Shown: positions 51,340-60,358 of the stretch, one piece after another
Position numbering within the stretch: position 1 is the stretch's first letter
How the letters are laid out: each line of letters opens with the position of its first letter
NCBI GenBank assembly: GCA_047631555.1
Contig: JBLHZY010000002.1
Span: 186,001 to 250,000, forward strand
DNA from: JBLHZY01 sp047631555
GTDB lineage: Bacteria; Pseudomonadota; Alphaproteobacteria; Rhodobacterales; Rhodobacteraceae
Direction of reading: 5' to 3'
Length of the DNA stretch: 64,000 nucleotides
Program-made: the position numbers and the translations under genes
The notes under the pieces: model-generated
Told to the model about the DNA's origin: nothing
Database searches by the model: none
The model's input: the letters and a program-made list of their open reading frames with translations, nothing else

Positions 51340-52046
51340 GCGTTTTGCCCGAGTGCCATTTGCTGATCATTGACGACGATGAACGCATTCGCGGGCTTTT
51401 GCAGAAGTTTTTGATCCGTGCGGGCTTTTGGGTTTCTTCGGCGCGCGATGCCGCCCATGCCCGACGTTTGCTTGAGGGGCTGGAATTCGATCTGATCGTT
51501 ATGGATGTGATGATGCCCGGTGAAGATGGCATCAGTTTTACCCGTTCTTTGCGCGAAGCTGGCGGGATGAATACACCGATCCTTTTGCTCACAGCCAAGG
51601 GCGACACAGCGGATCGGATCGCCGGGTTAGAGGCGGGCGCGGATGACTATCTGCCAAAACCGTTTGAACCCAAAGAGCTTTTGCTTCGGATCAATGCGAT
51701 CCTGCGCCGCGTGCCACCAACAGAAACCGATGCCGCTTTGCCAAAGTATCTGTCGCTTGGCCCCATTCGATATGATGTGGAGCGCGGCGAACTTTGGCAG
51801 GGGGATGCCTTGATCCGGCTGACGGCAACTGAGGCCCAATTGATGCGCATCTTTTCGGCCTGTCCGGGCGAGCCGGTAAGCCGCACCAGCTTGGTTGAGC
51901 AATTGGGCCGCGATAATGGGCAGGCACAAGAGCGCGCCGTCGACGTTCAAATCACCCGATTGCGGCGCAAGCTCGAGACCGATCCCAAGCAGCCACGCTA
52001 TCTTCAGACGGTACGCGGCGAAGGCTATATGCTCGCGCCGGATTAG
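51336..52046 (+). CDS. petR: OmpR-family response regulator PetR
   Basis: The 236-residue protein has a receiver domain (about 8-120) with IIDDDER acidic pocket, phospho-acceptor Asp in IVMDVMMPGEDG and the Lys in LPKPFEP, then a winged helix DNA-binding domain (about 135-235; ERAVDVQITRLRRKLE, LQTVRGEGYML). The sequence is close to what I recall of R. capsulatus PetR. No histidine kinase is adjacent, as in that organism, and petABC does not follow here. Confidence 0.88.
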   Translation: MSVLPECHLLIIDDDERIRGLLQKFLIRAGFWVSSARDAAHARRLLEGLEFDLIVMDVMMPGEDGISFTRSLREAGGMNTPILLLTAKGDTADRIAGLEAGADDYLPKPFEPKELLLRINAILRRVPPTETDAALPKYLSLGPIRYDVERGELWQGDALIRLTATEAQLMRIFSACPGEPVSRTSLVEQLGRDNGQAQERAVDVQITRLRRKLETDPKQPRYLQTVRGEGYMLAPD

Positions 52047-52086
52047 GCCCTAAACTGGCCAAAGTTTCGAAAAACAGGAGCGATCT

Positions 52087-53013
52087 ATGGCAACGGCCTA
52101 TTATTCCCACGACGACTGTTTGCAACACGTAAACTCAGAAGGTCATCCCGAGCGGGTGGCGCGGCTGGAGGCCGTACGGGGCGCGTTGGCGGGCATGGAT
52201 TTGGATCGCCGGGCTGCCCCTTTGGGCGATGAAGCGGAAATCCTTCGCTGTCATCCGCAGAGCTATCTTGATCGCATTAAAGACGCTGTGCCAGAGCAGG
52301 GCCGTGTGAAGCTGGATGCGGATACCTCGCTTTCGCCCGGCTCATATCAAGCGGCGCTGCGCGGCGTTGGCGGGATTTGCGCGGCGGTTGACGCGGTTAT
52401 CACTGGCGAGGTTGGCAATGCCTTTGTTGGCTGTCGCCCGCCGGGCCACCATGCCGAGCGCGAGACGCCGATGGGCTTTTGCCTGTTTGGCAATGTCGCG
52501 ATCGGGGCAAAGCGGGCGCTTGATCACCATGGGCTTGGCCGCGTTGCGATTATCGATTTCGATGTGCATCACGGCAATGGCACACAAGATTTGTTTTGGT
52601 CCGAGGGGCGCGCGCTTTTTGCCTCGTCCCACCAGATGCCGCTTTACCCCGGAACAGGGACTGAGGATGAAACCGGCGCGCATGGAAATATTCTAAATGT
52701 GCCGCTGGCCGCAAATTCTGGCGGTGCTGAGATGCGAGCAGCCTATAGCGAGATTATCTTGCCGCGGGTTGAGGCCTTTGCGCCCGAGCTTATCCTGATT
52801 TCCGCAGGTTTTGACGCGCACCGGGATGATCCTTTGGCACAGCTTAACTGGGATGCGGTTGATTTTGCCTGGCTTACCGATGCGATTTGTGATGTTGCGA
52901 AACATACCTGTAATGGCCGCATAGTCTCGACACTGGAGGGCGGTTATGATCTTTCTGGCCTCGCGGCCGGCGTGGCCGCCCATGTCGAGATTTTAAGGGA
53001 GCGTGCCGCATGA
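52087..53013 (+). CDS. Histone deacetylase/AcuC-family amidohydrolase
   Basis: The 308-residue protein has the class II HDAC-like zinc enzyme motifs GCRPPGHHAERETPMGFC and IIDFDVHHGNGTQD (metal Asp/His) and ISAGFDAHRDDPLA. Bacterial members remove acetyl groups from polyamines (acetylpolyamine amidohydrolases) or protein lysines; the substrate is not determinable here. It overlaps xseB by ATGA, so it is co-translated with xseB-ispA-dxs. Confidence 0.9.
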   Translation: MATAYYSHDDCLQHVNSEGHPERVARLEAVRGALAGMDLDRRAAPLGDEAEILRCHPQSYLDRIKDAVPEQGRVKLDADTSLSPGSYQAALRGVGGICAAVDAVITGEVGNAFVGCRPPGHHAERETPMGFCLFGNVAIGAKRALDHHGLGRVAIIDFDVHHGNGTQDLFWSEGRALFASSHQMPLYPGTGTEDETGAHGNILNVPLAANSGGAEMRAAYSEIILPRVEAFAPELILISAGFDAHRDDPLAQLNWDAVDFAWLTDAICDVAKHTCNGRIVSTLEGGYDLSGLAAGVAAHVEILRERAA

Positions 53014-53255
53014 GCGAGACACCCGTTGCGAAGATGACATTCGAAGAAGCCATGGCCGAACTTGAGCGTGTTGTTGGCCAGCTTGAGCGCGGTGATGTGC
53101 CGCTTGAGGATTCGATCAAGCTTTATGAGCGCGGTGCTGCGCTGAAAGAGCGCTGCGATGTGAAGCTGAAAGAAGCCGAGGAAAAGGTCGCGAAAATCAC
53201 GCTTGATCGTGATGGCCACCAGCCAACAGGCGCTACCCCTGTTGAGGGGCTTTGA
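53010..53255 (+). CDS. xseB: Exodeoxyribonuclease VII small subunit
   Basis: XseB coats the catalytic XseA subunit of exonuclease VII, which degrades single-stranded DNA. The 81-residue product has the family pattern FEEAMAELERVVGQLERGDVPLEDSIKLYERG. It lies between the deacetylase and ispA, the common xseB-ispA-dxs order of proteobacteria. Confidence 0.95.
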   Translation: MSETPVAKMTFEEAMAELERVVGQLERGDVPLEDSIKLYERGAALKERCDVKLKEAEEKVAKITLDRDGHQPTGATPVEGL

Positions 53256-53264
53256 GCGCGCTTT

Positions 53265-54134
53265 ATGTTTGAGACCCGAAGGACTGAATATGCCGCGCTA
53301 ACGCAGACGTGCCTTGATGGGGCGATGGCGCCGATGGGCGATGGGTTCGTGGCGCAAGGGATGCGTTATGCCTCTGCTGGCGGCAAACGAATTCGCGGCT
53401 TTCTGGCGATGGAAAGTGCGGCGCTGTTTGGCATCAAACCTGCGCAATCGGTTTGGGCTGCGGCGGCCGTTGAGGCAATGCATGCCTATTCCTTGGTGCA
53501 TGATGATATGCCCTGTATGGATGATGATGATTTGCGCCGTGGCCTCCCCACTGTTCATGTGAAATGGGGCGAGGCGGCGGCTGTTTTGGTTGGCGATGGT
53601 TTGCAGGCGCTTTGTTTTGAGCTGCTGGCTCGCGAGGAATTGAGCGCGGATGCATCGGTTCGCATTGCGCTTGTTGCTTCCATGGCGCGGGCTGCTGGCG
53701 CGCAAGGGATGGTCTTGGGGCAGGCGCAGGATATCGCCGCCGAAGAGGCCAAAGCCCCGCTGACATTGCAAGAGATTACAGAGCTTCAGGCCAATAAAAC
53801 CGGCGCCTTGATCCGCTGGTCTGCTGAGGCGGGCGCGCTGATTGCGGGCGCTGATCCCGCTCCATTGCGCACCTATGCAGAGCAGCTTGGCCTCGCGTTT
53901 CAGATTGCTGACGACATCTTGGATGTTGAGGGCGATGCGGCGCTCACTGGCAAACGGGTTGGCAAAGATGCAGACGCAGGCAAAGCCACATTCGTCTCAT
54001 TGCTTGGGCTTGATGCGGCGCGAACCCGTGCGCAGGAGCTGGTAGAGGGCGCTTGCGAGGCGCTTGATCCTTACGGGAATGAGGCGCAGGCCTTGCGGCA
54101 GGCGGCCCGGTTCGTTATTTCGCGGGATACATGA
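53265..54134 (+). CDS. ispA: Farnesyl diphosphate synthase (polyprenyl synthetase)
   Basis: IspA condenses IPP with DMAPP and GPP to give farnesyl diphosphate. The 289-residue protein has the first Asp-rich motif YSLVHDDMPCMDDDDLRRG, the GGKRIR substrate motif near residue 40, and the second motif FQIADDILDVEGD. It lies 9 bases after xseB. A geranyl- or geranylgeranyl-specific enzyme is possible, but the operon context favours FPP. Confidence 0.93.
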   Translation: MFETRRTEYAALTQTCLDGAMAPMGDGFVAQGMRYASAGGKRIRGFLAMESAALFGIKPAQSVWAAAAVEAMHAYSLVHDDMPCMDDDDLRRGLPTVHVKWGEAAAVLVGDGLQALCFELLAREELSADASVRIALVASMARAAGAQGMVLGQAQDIAAEEAKAPLTLQEITELQANKTGALIRWSAEAGALIAGADPAPLRTYAEQLGLAFQIADDILDVEGDAALTGKRVGKDADAGKATFVSLLGLDAARTRAQELVEGACEALDPYGNEAQALRQAARFVISRDT

Positions 54135-54176
54135 GCATCGGCCCTTTGGCCAAACCAGCCCGTCGGAGGGCCCGAT

Positions 54177-56105
54177 ATGAACGATAGACCATCCACACCG
54201 ATCCTTGACCGCGTGAATGTGCCTGCGGATATGAAGGGCCTTTCGGATAAGGAGCTTAAGCAACTCGCTGGCGAATTGCGTGCCGAGACGATTAGCGCGG
54301 TTTCGGAAACGGGCGGGCATCTTGGCGCTGGGCTTGGTGTGGTTGAGCTGACGGTTGCACTGCATGCGATTTTTGACACACCTAAGGATCGGCTCATCTG
54401 GGATGTCAGTCATCAAAGCTATCCCCATAAAATCCTCACAGGGCGGCGCGATCGCATTCGGACTTTGCGCCAAAAAGGCGGGTTGAGCGGCTTTACCAAA
54501 CGCTCGGAAAGCCCGTTTGATCCTTTTGGTGCAGCGCATTCCTCAACCTCGATTTCTGCCGCGCTCGGCTTTGCGGTTGCGCGCGATTTGGGCGGTGCGC
54601 CTGAGCACGGTATTGGCGATGCGATTGCTGTCATCGGTGATGGTTCGATGTCAGCTGGGATGGCCTTTGAGGCGATGAACAACGCCGGCCATCTCAAGAA
54701 GCGGATGATTGTGGTGCTCAACGACAATGAGATGTCGATTGCGCCGCCTGTTGGCGCGATGTCGAACTATCTATCGCGGCTTTACGCTGGCGCGCCGTTT
54801 CAAGAATTGAAAGCGGCTGCCAAAGGCGCTGTTTCGCTCCTTCCGCCGCCCTTCCAAGAAGGGGCCAAGCGCGCCAAGGAAATGCTCAAAGGCATGACTG
54901 TTGGCGGCACGCTTTTTGAGGAGCTTGGATTTTCATATGTCGGCCCGATTGACGGGCACGATCTGGATCAGCTTTTGCCACTGCTACGCACGATTAAGGC
55001 GCGCGCGACGGGGCCTGTTTTGATCCATGTGATTACGAAAAAGGGCAAAGGCTATGCGCCGGCTGAAGCGGCCTCTGACAAGGGCCATGCCACGGCCAAG
55101 TTCAATGTCGTGACCGGCAAACAAGCCAAAGCGGCCTCAAACGCGCCGAGCTATACATCTGTTTTTGGCAAGGCGCTCGTGGCGCAAGCGGCTGAGGACA
55201 GCAAGATCGTCGCCGTTACAGCGGCGATGCCAGATGGCACAGGGCTAAACCTATTTGCAGAGCGCTACCCAAGCCGCTGCTTTGATGTTGGCATTGCTGA
55301 ACAGCACGGTGTTACCTTTGCGGCGGGACTTGCGGCGGGCGGGATGAAGCCGTTTTGCGCGATGTATTCGACCTTCCTTCAGCGCGGCTATGATCAGGTT
55401 GTGCATGACGTGGCCATTCAACGACTGCCCGTTCGCTTTGCGATTGATCGCGCCGGATTGGTGGGCGCTGATGGAGCGACGCATGCGGGCAGTTTTGATG
55501 TGGCTTTCTTGGCCAACCTACCTGGGTTTGTTGTGATGGCGGCGGCGGATGAGGCCGAACTGATGCATATGGTGGCCACGGCTGCAGCGCATGACAGCGG
55601 GCCGATTGCATTTCGCTATCCGCGCGGTGAGGGCGTTGGGGTTGAACTGCCAGAGCGCGGCGAGGTTCTTGAGATTGGGCGCGGACGGATGATCCAAGAT
55701 GGCGCGCGGGTTGCGCTTCTTTCCTTTGGCACGCGGCTTTCAGAGGTTCAGGAGGCAGCCGAACGCTTGGCCGCAAAAGGGATCACACCAACAATTGCAG
55801 ATGCACGCTTTGCCAAGCCATTGGATCGCGAGATGATCCTGCAGCTTGCGGCCGATCACGAAGCGCTGATCACCATTGAAGAGGGCGCTATCGGCGGGTT
55901 TGGCAGCCATGTTGCACAGCTTTTGGCAGATGAGGCGGTGTTTGATAGCGGTCTGAAATTCCGCTCAATGGTGCTGCCTGATACGTTTATCGATCAGTCG
56001 AGCCCCGAAGATATGTATGCAACGGCCAAGCTAAGCGCGACAGATATCGAAGCCAAGGTTCTCGAAGTACTGGGCGTTGCAAATATTGCGACGCGGCGGG
56101 CCTAA
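54177..56105 (+). CDS. dxs: 1-deoxy-D-xylulose-5-phosphate synthase
   Basis: DXS makes the first committed product of the MEP isoprenoid pathway from pyruvate and glyceraldehyde-3-phosphate using thiamine diphosphate. The 642-residue product shows WDVSHQSYPHKILTGRRD, the ThDP motif GDGSMSAGMAFEAMNNAG, the catalytic GIAEQHGVTFAAGLA and the transketolase-type C-terminal domain. GGAGG precedes the ATG. It is the last gene of the deacetylase-xseB-ispA-dxs run. Confidence 0.97.
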   Translation: MNDRPSTPILDRVNVPADMKGLSDKELKQLAGELRAETISAVSETGGHLGAGLGVVELTVALHAIFDTPKDRLIWDVSHQSYPHKILTGRRDRIRTLRQKGGLSGFTKRSESPFDPFGAAHSSTSISAALGFAVARDLGGAPEHGIGDAIAVIGDGSMSAGMAFEAMNNAGHLKKRMIVVLNDNEMSIAPPVGAMSNYLSRLYAGAPFQELKAAAKGAVSLLPPPFQEGAKRAKEMLKGMTVGGTLFEELGFSYVGPIDGHDLDQLLPLLRTIKARATGPVLIHVITKKGKGYAPAEAASDKGHATAKFNVVTGKQAKAASNAPSYTSVFGKALVAQAAEDSKIVAVTAAMPDGTGLNLFAERYPSRCFDVGIAEQHGVTFAAGLAAGGMKPFCAMYSTFLQRGYDQVVHDVAIQRLPVRFAIDRAGLVGADGATHAGSFDVAFLANLPGFVVMAAADEAELMHMVATAAAHDSGPIAFRYPRGEGVGVELPERGEVLEIGRGRMIQDGARVALLSFGTRLSEVQEAAERLAAKGITPTIADARFAKPLDREMILQLAADHEALITIEEGAIGGFGSHVAQLLADEAVFDSGLKFRSMVLPDTFIDQSSPEDMYATAKLSATDIEAKVLEVLGVANIATRRA

Positions 56106-56255
56106 GTTAGCTGCTCTCAATCACTTGGCGCATCCATGGTTTGACCGTGCTTTCGGATGAGCGCCTAGATTTCTTGCGGCTGAACCCAAAAATCACACGC
56201 CCTGACATAACACGCTTGGCGTTTGTGTGGCGCAAAAAAAAGTCCTATAGGTTGT

Positions 56256-58373
56256 ATGGATACATCAGCCGAGGCAACCAATTTGAAGGCATATAAAAGC
56301 ACGGACGTTGAGATAATCGATCTGGGTGCCACGCTCGGATCGCTTTGGCGCGGCAAATGGCTGATCGCGTTTGTGACGTTTCTAGCGATCGCGATTGGAA
56401 CCTATTACGCCTATTTTGCGGTCACGCCGCTTTATCGCGCGACGGCCGTTGTGATCCTTGATACACAGAAAGAGCAGGTTGTTGATCTGCAAGCGGCAAT
56501 GACGAGCCTTTCAAGCGATTCCTCTGTGGTGAACTCTGAAGTCGAAGTTTTGCGCGCGCGCGGCTTGATGGGGAAGGTTGTTGATCGCCTTGATCTCACG
56601 ATTGACCCGGAATTCAACGGCGCGCTGCGAACGCCAGACCTAATTCATCGGTTCAAGCAGGGCATTCACACAGTTCTGGGAACGGGGGGAAAAAGCGGCC
56701 CGACGCCGCGAGCCGAATTGCGAACGCGTGATTATACGGTTTCTGCGCTCTTGGGAAAAATCAGTATCTCCAATGTGCCAAACAGCCTCGTTTTCAACGT
56801 CACGACGCAGACGGAAAACGCAGAAAAATCTGCGCTGATTGCCGACACAATCGCCGAGCTCTACATCCTCAATCAGATTGAGGTGAAATTTGCAGCGACC
56901 GAGCAAGCGACTGGCTGGCTCACCAGCCGTGTCGCTGAGCTGCAATCGGAACTTGAGGTCGCCGAGGCAAAAGCCAAAAGTTTCTCGACGGGGACGGCGC
57001 TTATTTCGCCCGAAACGCTGCAGGGGCTTGAGGTTCAACTCAAAGAGCTGCGGGATCGAATTGCAACGGCACAAGTGGCGAGCAATGGTGCAACGGATCG
57101 CGCGTCAGCCCTTCGCAGCGCCGTAACACCCCAAGACAAACTTGGCCTAACAGACGACGCGATCCTGGCACGCATTTTTAAAGGGGATGGCGCGCCTGCT
57201 GCGGAATTTGAGGATAGGTTTTCGCAAATAACTGCCCGCGCGGACCTTGAAGAAGCGCGGGCGACGCGCCAACTGACCGCTCTTTTACAATCCCAATCTG
57301 AGCTTGAGCTACAGATCAGCCAGCAGAGCAAAGACTTGATCACCTTGCAGCAGTTTTCGCGCGAAGCAGAAGCAAGCCGATTGCTCTACGAGTATTTCTT
57401 GACGCGTCTCAAGGAAACTTCTGCGCAACAAGGCGTTCAACAAGCTGACAGCCGCATTCTTTCCGCAGCGGTGGTTCCGGGCGCGCCAGCAGTGCCGCGA
57501 AAATCTATGATATTGCTGATGGCGCTTGTGCTAGGTTTGATGCTTGGCGCGGCGATTGTTTTACTGCGAGAGGCGCGCAACAATGCATTTCGCTCCGCGC
57601 GCGATGTTGAGGAATTCACTGGCTATACGGTGATGGGCCAAATTCCGTTGATCCCTGCGCAACGCCGTCAAAGCACCATCGACTATTTGATGCAAAAACC
57701 GACCTCGGCCGCCGCAGAAGCGGTTCGAAATCTTCGCACCTCAATCCTTTTGTCAAATGTGGATAAACCCCCGCAAGTCATTCTGACGACCTCTTCGGTT
57801 CCCCATGAAGGCAAGACGACGACTTCGCTCGCATTGGCGCAAAACTTCGTTGGAACGGGCAAGAAAGTTTTGCTGATCGAGGGCGATATCCGACGCAATG
57901 TTTTCGCCGAATATTTTAAGGATGCGCCGAGCAAAGGGCTGGTTTCACTGATGATGCGGGACGTTTCGCTTGAAGAGGTTCTCTATCATGATGAACGCCT
58001 TGGTCTTGATTTACTTTTTGGCGAGCGGACCCATACCAGCGCTGCGGATCTATTTAGCTCAGAGGCATTTCGCACATTGATCGATGAAATGCGCGCCCGC
58101 TATGATGTGATCATCATCGACACGCCGCCTGTGCTCGTTGTTCCAGATGCACGGATTATCGCTTCGGTCGTGGATACAGTTTTGTTTGTTATCAAATGGG
58201 ATAGTAGCCCAAGGGGGCAGATCGAAGACGCGTTGAGGATGTTTGAAAGCGTTGATCAAAAGGTAACGGGCGTCGTTTTGGCGCAGGTCGATCCCAAGGG
58301 CATGAAGCGCTATGGATATGGCGGAGAGTACGGTTCTTACGGCGGGCTTCGCGAGGCCTATTACGCGAATTAG
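56256..58373 (+). CDS. Wzz chain-length protein fused to BY-kinase (polysaccharide co-polymerase)
   Basis: The 705-residue protein has two membrane segments (about 33-54 and 412-430) flanking a periplasmic Wzz/GNVR region with coiled coil (about 210-390), then a cytoplasmic bacterial tyrosine kinase domain: P-loop SSVPHEGKTTT (about 512-522), Walker A' LLIEGDIRRN, Walker B VIIIDTPPVL (about 617). The Tyr-rich end (YGYGGEYGSYGG, AYY) is the autophosphorylation cluster. Such proteins set exopolysaccharide length and export. The Walker A' has Glu in the place of the usual first Asp. The ATG at 56256 is chosen over an upstream GTG. Confidence 0.9.
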   Translation: MDTSAEATNLKAYKSTDVEIIDLGATLGSLWRGKWLIAFVTFLAIAIGTYYAYFAVTPLYRATAVVILDTQKEQVVDLQAAMTSLSSDSSVVNSEVEVLRARGLMGKVVDRLDLTIDPEFNGALRTPDLIHRFKQGIHTVLGTGGKSGPTPRAELRTRDYTVSALLGKISISNVPNSLVFNVTTQTENAEKSALIADTIAELYILNQIEVKFAATEQATGWLTSRVAELQSELEVAEAKAKSFSTGTALISPETLQGLEVQLKELRDRIATAQVASNGATDRASALRSAVTPQDKLGLTDDAILARIFKGDGAPAAEFEDRFSQITARADLEEARATRQLTALLQSQSELELQISQQSKDLITLQQFSREAEASRLLYEYFLTRLKETSAQQGVQQADSRILSAAVVPGAPAVPRKSMILLMALVLGLMLGAAIVLLREARNNAFRSARDVEEFTGYTVMGQIPLIPAQRRQSTIDYLMQKPTSAAAEAVRNLRTSILLSNVDKPPQVILTTSSVPHEGKTTTSLALAQNFVGTGKKVLLIEGDIRRNVFAEYFKDAPSKGLVSLMMRDVSLEEVLYHDERLGLDLLFGERTHTSAADLFSSEAFRTLIDEMRARYDVIIIDTPPVLVVPDARIIASVVDTVLFVIKWDSSPRGQIEDALRMFESVDQKVTGVVLAQVDPKGMKRYGYGGEYGSYGGLREAYYAN

Positions 58374-58478
58374 TGAATGCGTTTTCTTTGGGTTAGGCAT
58401 GGACTATCCTGCACGTGCATGGTGCTTTGGTGCGATGAAATTGAATTGGCTACGTAGCGAGCAACTGGGAAATAGTTC

Positions 58479-59930
58479 ATGAAGACCATCACACCAATTC
58501 TTTTGTGCGGCGGCTCTGGCACACGGCTTTGGCCCTTGTCGCGCAAAAGCTATCCCAAGCAATTTGCGCGCCTCGTCGGGGATGAGACTTTGTTTCAATC
58601 TTCGGCCAAGCGGCTATCGGGCAAGAGCGATGCGCTGAAATTTCAGGCGCCTATGGTTCTCACGAATTCGGATTTCCGGTTCATCGTAACCGAGCAATTG
58701 GCCGAAGTTGGTATCGATCCCGGCGCGATTTTGATCGAGCCAGAAGGGCGCAACACAGCGCCCGCTGTACTTGCTGCTGCGCTCTATTTGCTCCAAAGCG
58801 ACCCAGATGCAATCATGCTTGTAGCGCCATCAGATCATGTCGTGCCCGATGTGGCGGCATTCCAAGCGAGCGTGGCCAAAGGCCTAGCAGTTGTTGAGCA
58901 GGGCGAGTTGGTAACCTTTGGGATCACGCCGACCCATGCCGAAACCGCCTATGGATACCTTGATCTGAGCGCAGCGCCAGATGGGACTGGCGCCCCTGTA
59001 AAGCTTGCGAAATTCGTTGAAAAGCCCGATGCGAAACTTGCTGGAGAAATGCTGGCAGCAGGAAACTTTCTTTGGAATGCGGGCATCTTCTTGTTTGCTG
59101 CAAAAGATATTATCGCCGCTTTTGAGCAGCACGCACCAAGTTTGATGGAGCCAGTTGGCAAGGCCGTTGCTCAGGCCAAAGTCGATTTGGGCTTCCTGCG
59201 TCTTGCGCCTGAGCCTTGGGCGAATGCTGACGATATTTCAATCGACTATGCAGTGATGGAGCGAGCCCGCAACCTTTCGGTTGTTCCCTATGCATCTGCT
59301 TGGTCGGATCTGGGAGGCTGGGACGCCGTTTGGCGCGAAAGCACACCGGATGAAAATGGCGTCGTCACCAGCGGCGAAGCAACCGCGATCGATTGCAAAG
59401 ATAGCTTGTTGCGCTCTGAAAACGAGACGCTTGAGATCGTTGGCATCGGCTTGAAAAATATCATGGCGATTGCAATGAACGATGCTGTTTTGATTGCGGA
59501 TATGTCTTGCGCGCAAGATGTAAAAAAGGCCGTGCTGGCGCTCAAAGATAAAGGCGCGCTTCAGGCGACCAATTTCCCGAAAGATCACCGGCCTTGGGGC
59601 TGGTTTGAGAGCCTCGTTATTGGAGGGCGCTTTCAGGTTAAACGCATTGTTGTACATCCCGGTGCGGCGCTCTCTTTGCAGAGCCATTTCCACCGTTCTG
59701 AGCATTGGATCGTTGTTGAAGGGACTGCCAAGGTTACGATTGATGAAGACGTCAAATTGGTAACCGAAAACCAATCGGTTTATATCCCTGTTGGCGCAGT
59801 CCATCGCATGGAAAATCCCGGCAAGGTTCCGATGGTTCTGATCGAAGTTCAGACGGGCGCCTATGTGGGCGAGGACGATATTGTTCGTTATGAGGATATC
59901 TATTCGCGCGGTCAGGGCGAAAAAGGCTGA
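58479..59930 (+). CDS. manC: Mannose-1-phosphate guanylyltransferase / mannose-6-phosphate isomerase
   Basis: The 483-residue bifunctional enzyme makes GDP-mannose and can isomerise fructose-6-phosphate to mannose-6-phosphate. The N-terminal domain opens LCGGSGTRLWPLSRKSYPKQF; FVEKPD and WNAGIFLF are the sugar-binding elements. The C-terminal cupin (about 365-475) has QSHFHRSEHWIVVEGTA with metal-binding His residues and PVGAVHRMENPG. It follows the BY-kinase by about 105 bases, supporting a mannose-containing exopolysaccharide. Confidence 0.95.
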   Translation: MKTITPILLCGGSGTRLWPLSRKSYPKQFARLVGDETLFQSSAKRLSGKSDALKFQAPMVLTNSDFRFIVTEQLAEVGIDPGAILIEPEGRNTAPAVLAAALYLLQSDPDAIMLVAPSDHVVPDVAAFQASVAKGLAVVEQGELVTFGITPTHAETAYGYLDLSAAPDGTGAPVKLAKFVEKPDAKLAGEMLAAGNFLWNAGIFLFAAKDIIAAFEQHAPSLMEPVGKAVAQAKVDLGFLRLAPEPWANADDISIDYAVMERARNLSVVPYASAWSDLGGWDAVWRESTPDENGVVTSGEATAIDCKDSLLRSENETLEIVGIGLKNIMAIAMNDAVLIADMSCAQDVKKAVLALKDKGALQATNFPKDHRPWGWFESLVIGGRFQVKRIVVHPGAALSLQSHFHRSEHWIVVEGTAKVTIDEDVKLVTENQSVYIPVGAVHRMENPGKVPMVLIEVQTGAYVGEDDIVRYEDIYSRGQGEKG

Positions 59931-60091
59931 AATTTTCGAGGGCTTTGCGCGCAACGCAGCGCACTGAGGGTTTCTAAGCGATTAACCCGCACAGATTAAG
60001 ACATGTTCATCGAATTCGGGCGCAGCGTGCTCGCGGCTAGGCTTTGGCCTGTTGTGTGATGCGCTGCCCAAGCCATATAAGGATTTCCTCG

Positions 60092-60358
60092 ATGAATGAC
60101 CCGTTTAAAAACCGCACCCCTTCCCTCAGCGGCCCAGAGACCGACATTCGACCTGTCACGCCCGCAGATGGTGTTGAGCTGTCCGACGTAGCGCTTGCAT
60201 TGTATGTTGAGACTGGCGGCGCCATAGCATTTGTAACGGCGGCGGGGCAAGCGCGCATTGTTCAGGTTGCAGACTTCTCAATTTTGCCTGTCGGCGCACG
60301 CGAAGTTTCAGCGACGGGGACAACGGCAAGCGGCATCCACGCCATGGTGCTTGCATGA
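60092..60358 (+). CDS. ghsA: GTA head-spike base protein, RCAP_rcc01079 (GhsA) family
   Basis: The 88-residue protein reads MNDPFKNRTPSLSGP, then VTPADGVELSDVALALYVE and ends VSATGTTASGIHAMVLA. This pattern (DPF start, VTP-DG, ALYV, ATGTTA-GI) fits the family of Rhodobacter capsulatus rcc01079, the head-spike base protein GhsA of the gene transfer agent, which with GhsB binds the capsule. No signal peptide. AAGGA lies upstream. It overlaps the following spike-like gene by ATGA. Assignment is by recalled pattern, not a search. Confidence 0.72.
   Translation: MNDPFKNRTPSLSGPETDIRPVTPADGVELSDVALALYVETGGAIAFVTAAGQARIVQVADFSILPVGAREVSATGTTASGIHAMVLA

Noticed and set aside
56220..56256. Promoter TTGTGT-N17-TATAGG just before the Wzz/BY-kinase gene
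   Set aside because: The start of transcription would fall at or after the ATG, so it cannot serve this gene.
59980..60005. Possible CtrA site (TTAA...TTAA) upstream of ghsA
   Set aside because: The half-sites are 10 bases apart rather than 7; the flanks do not match.
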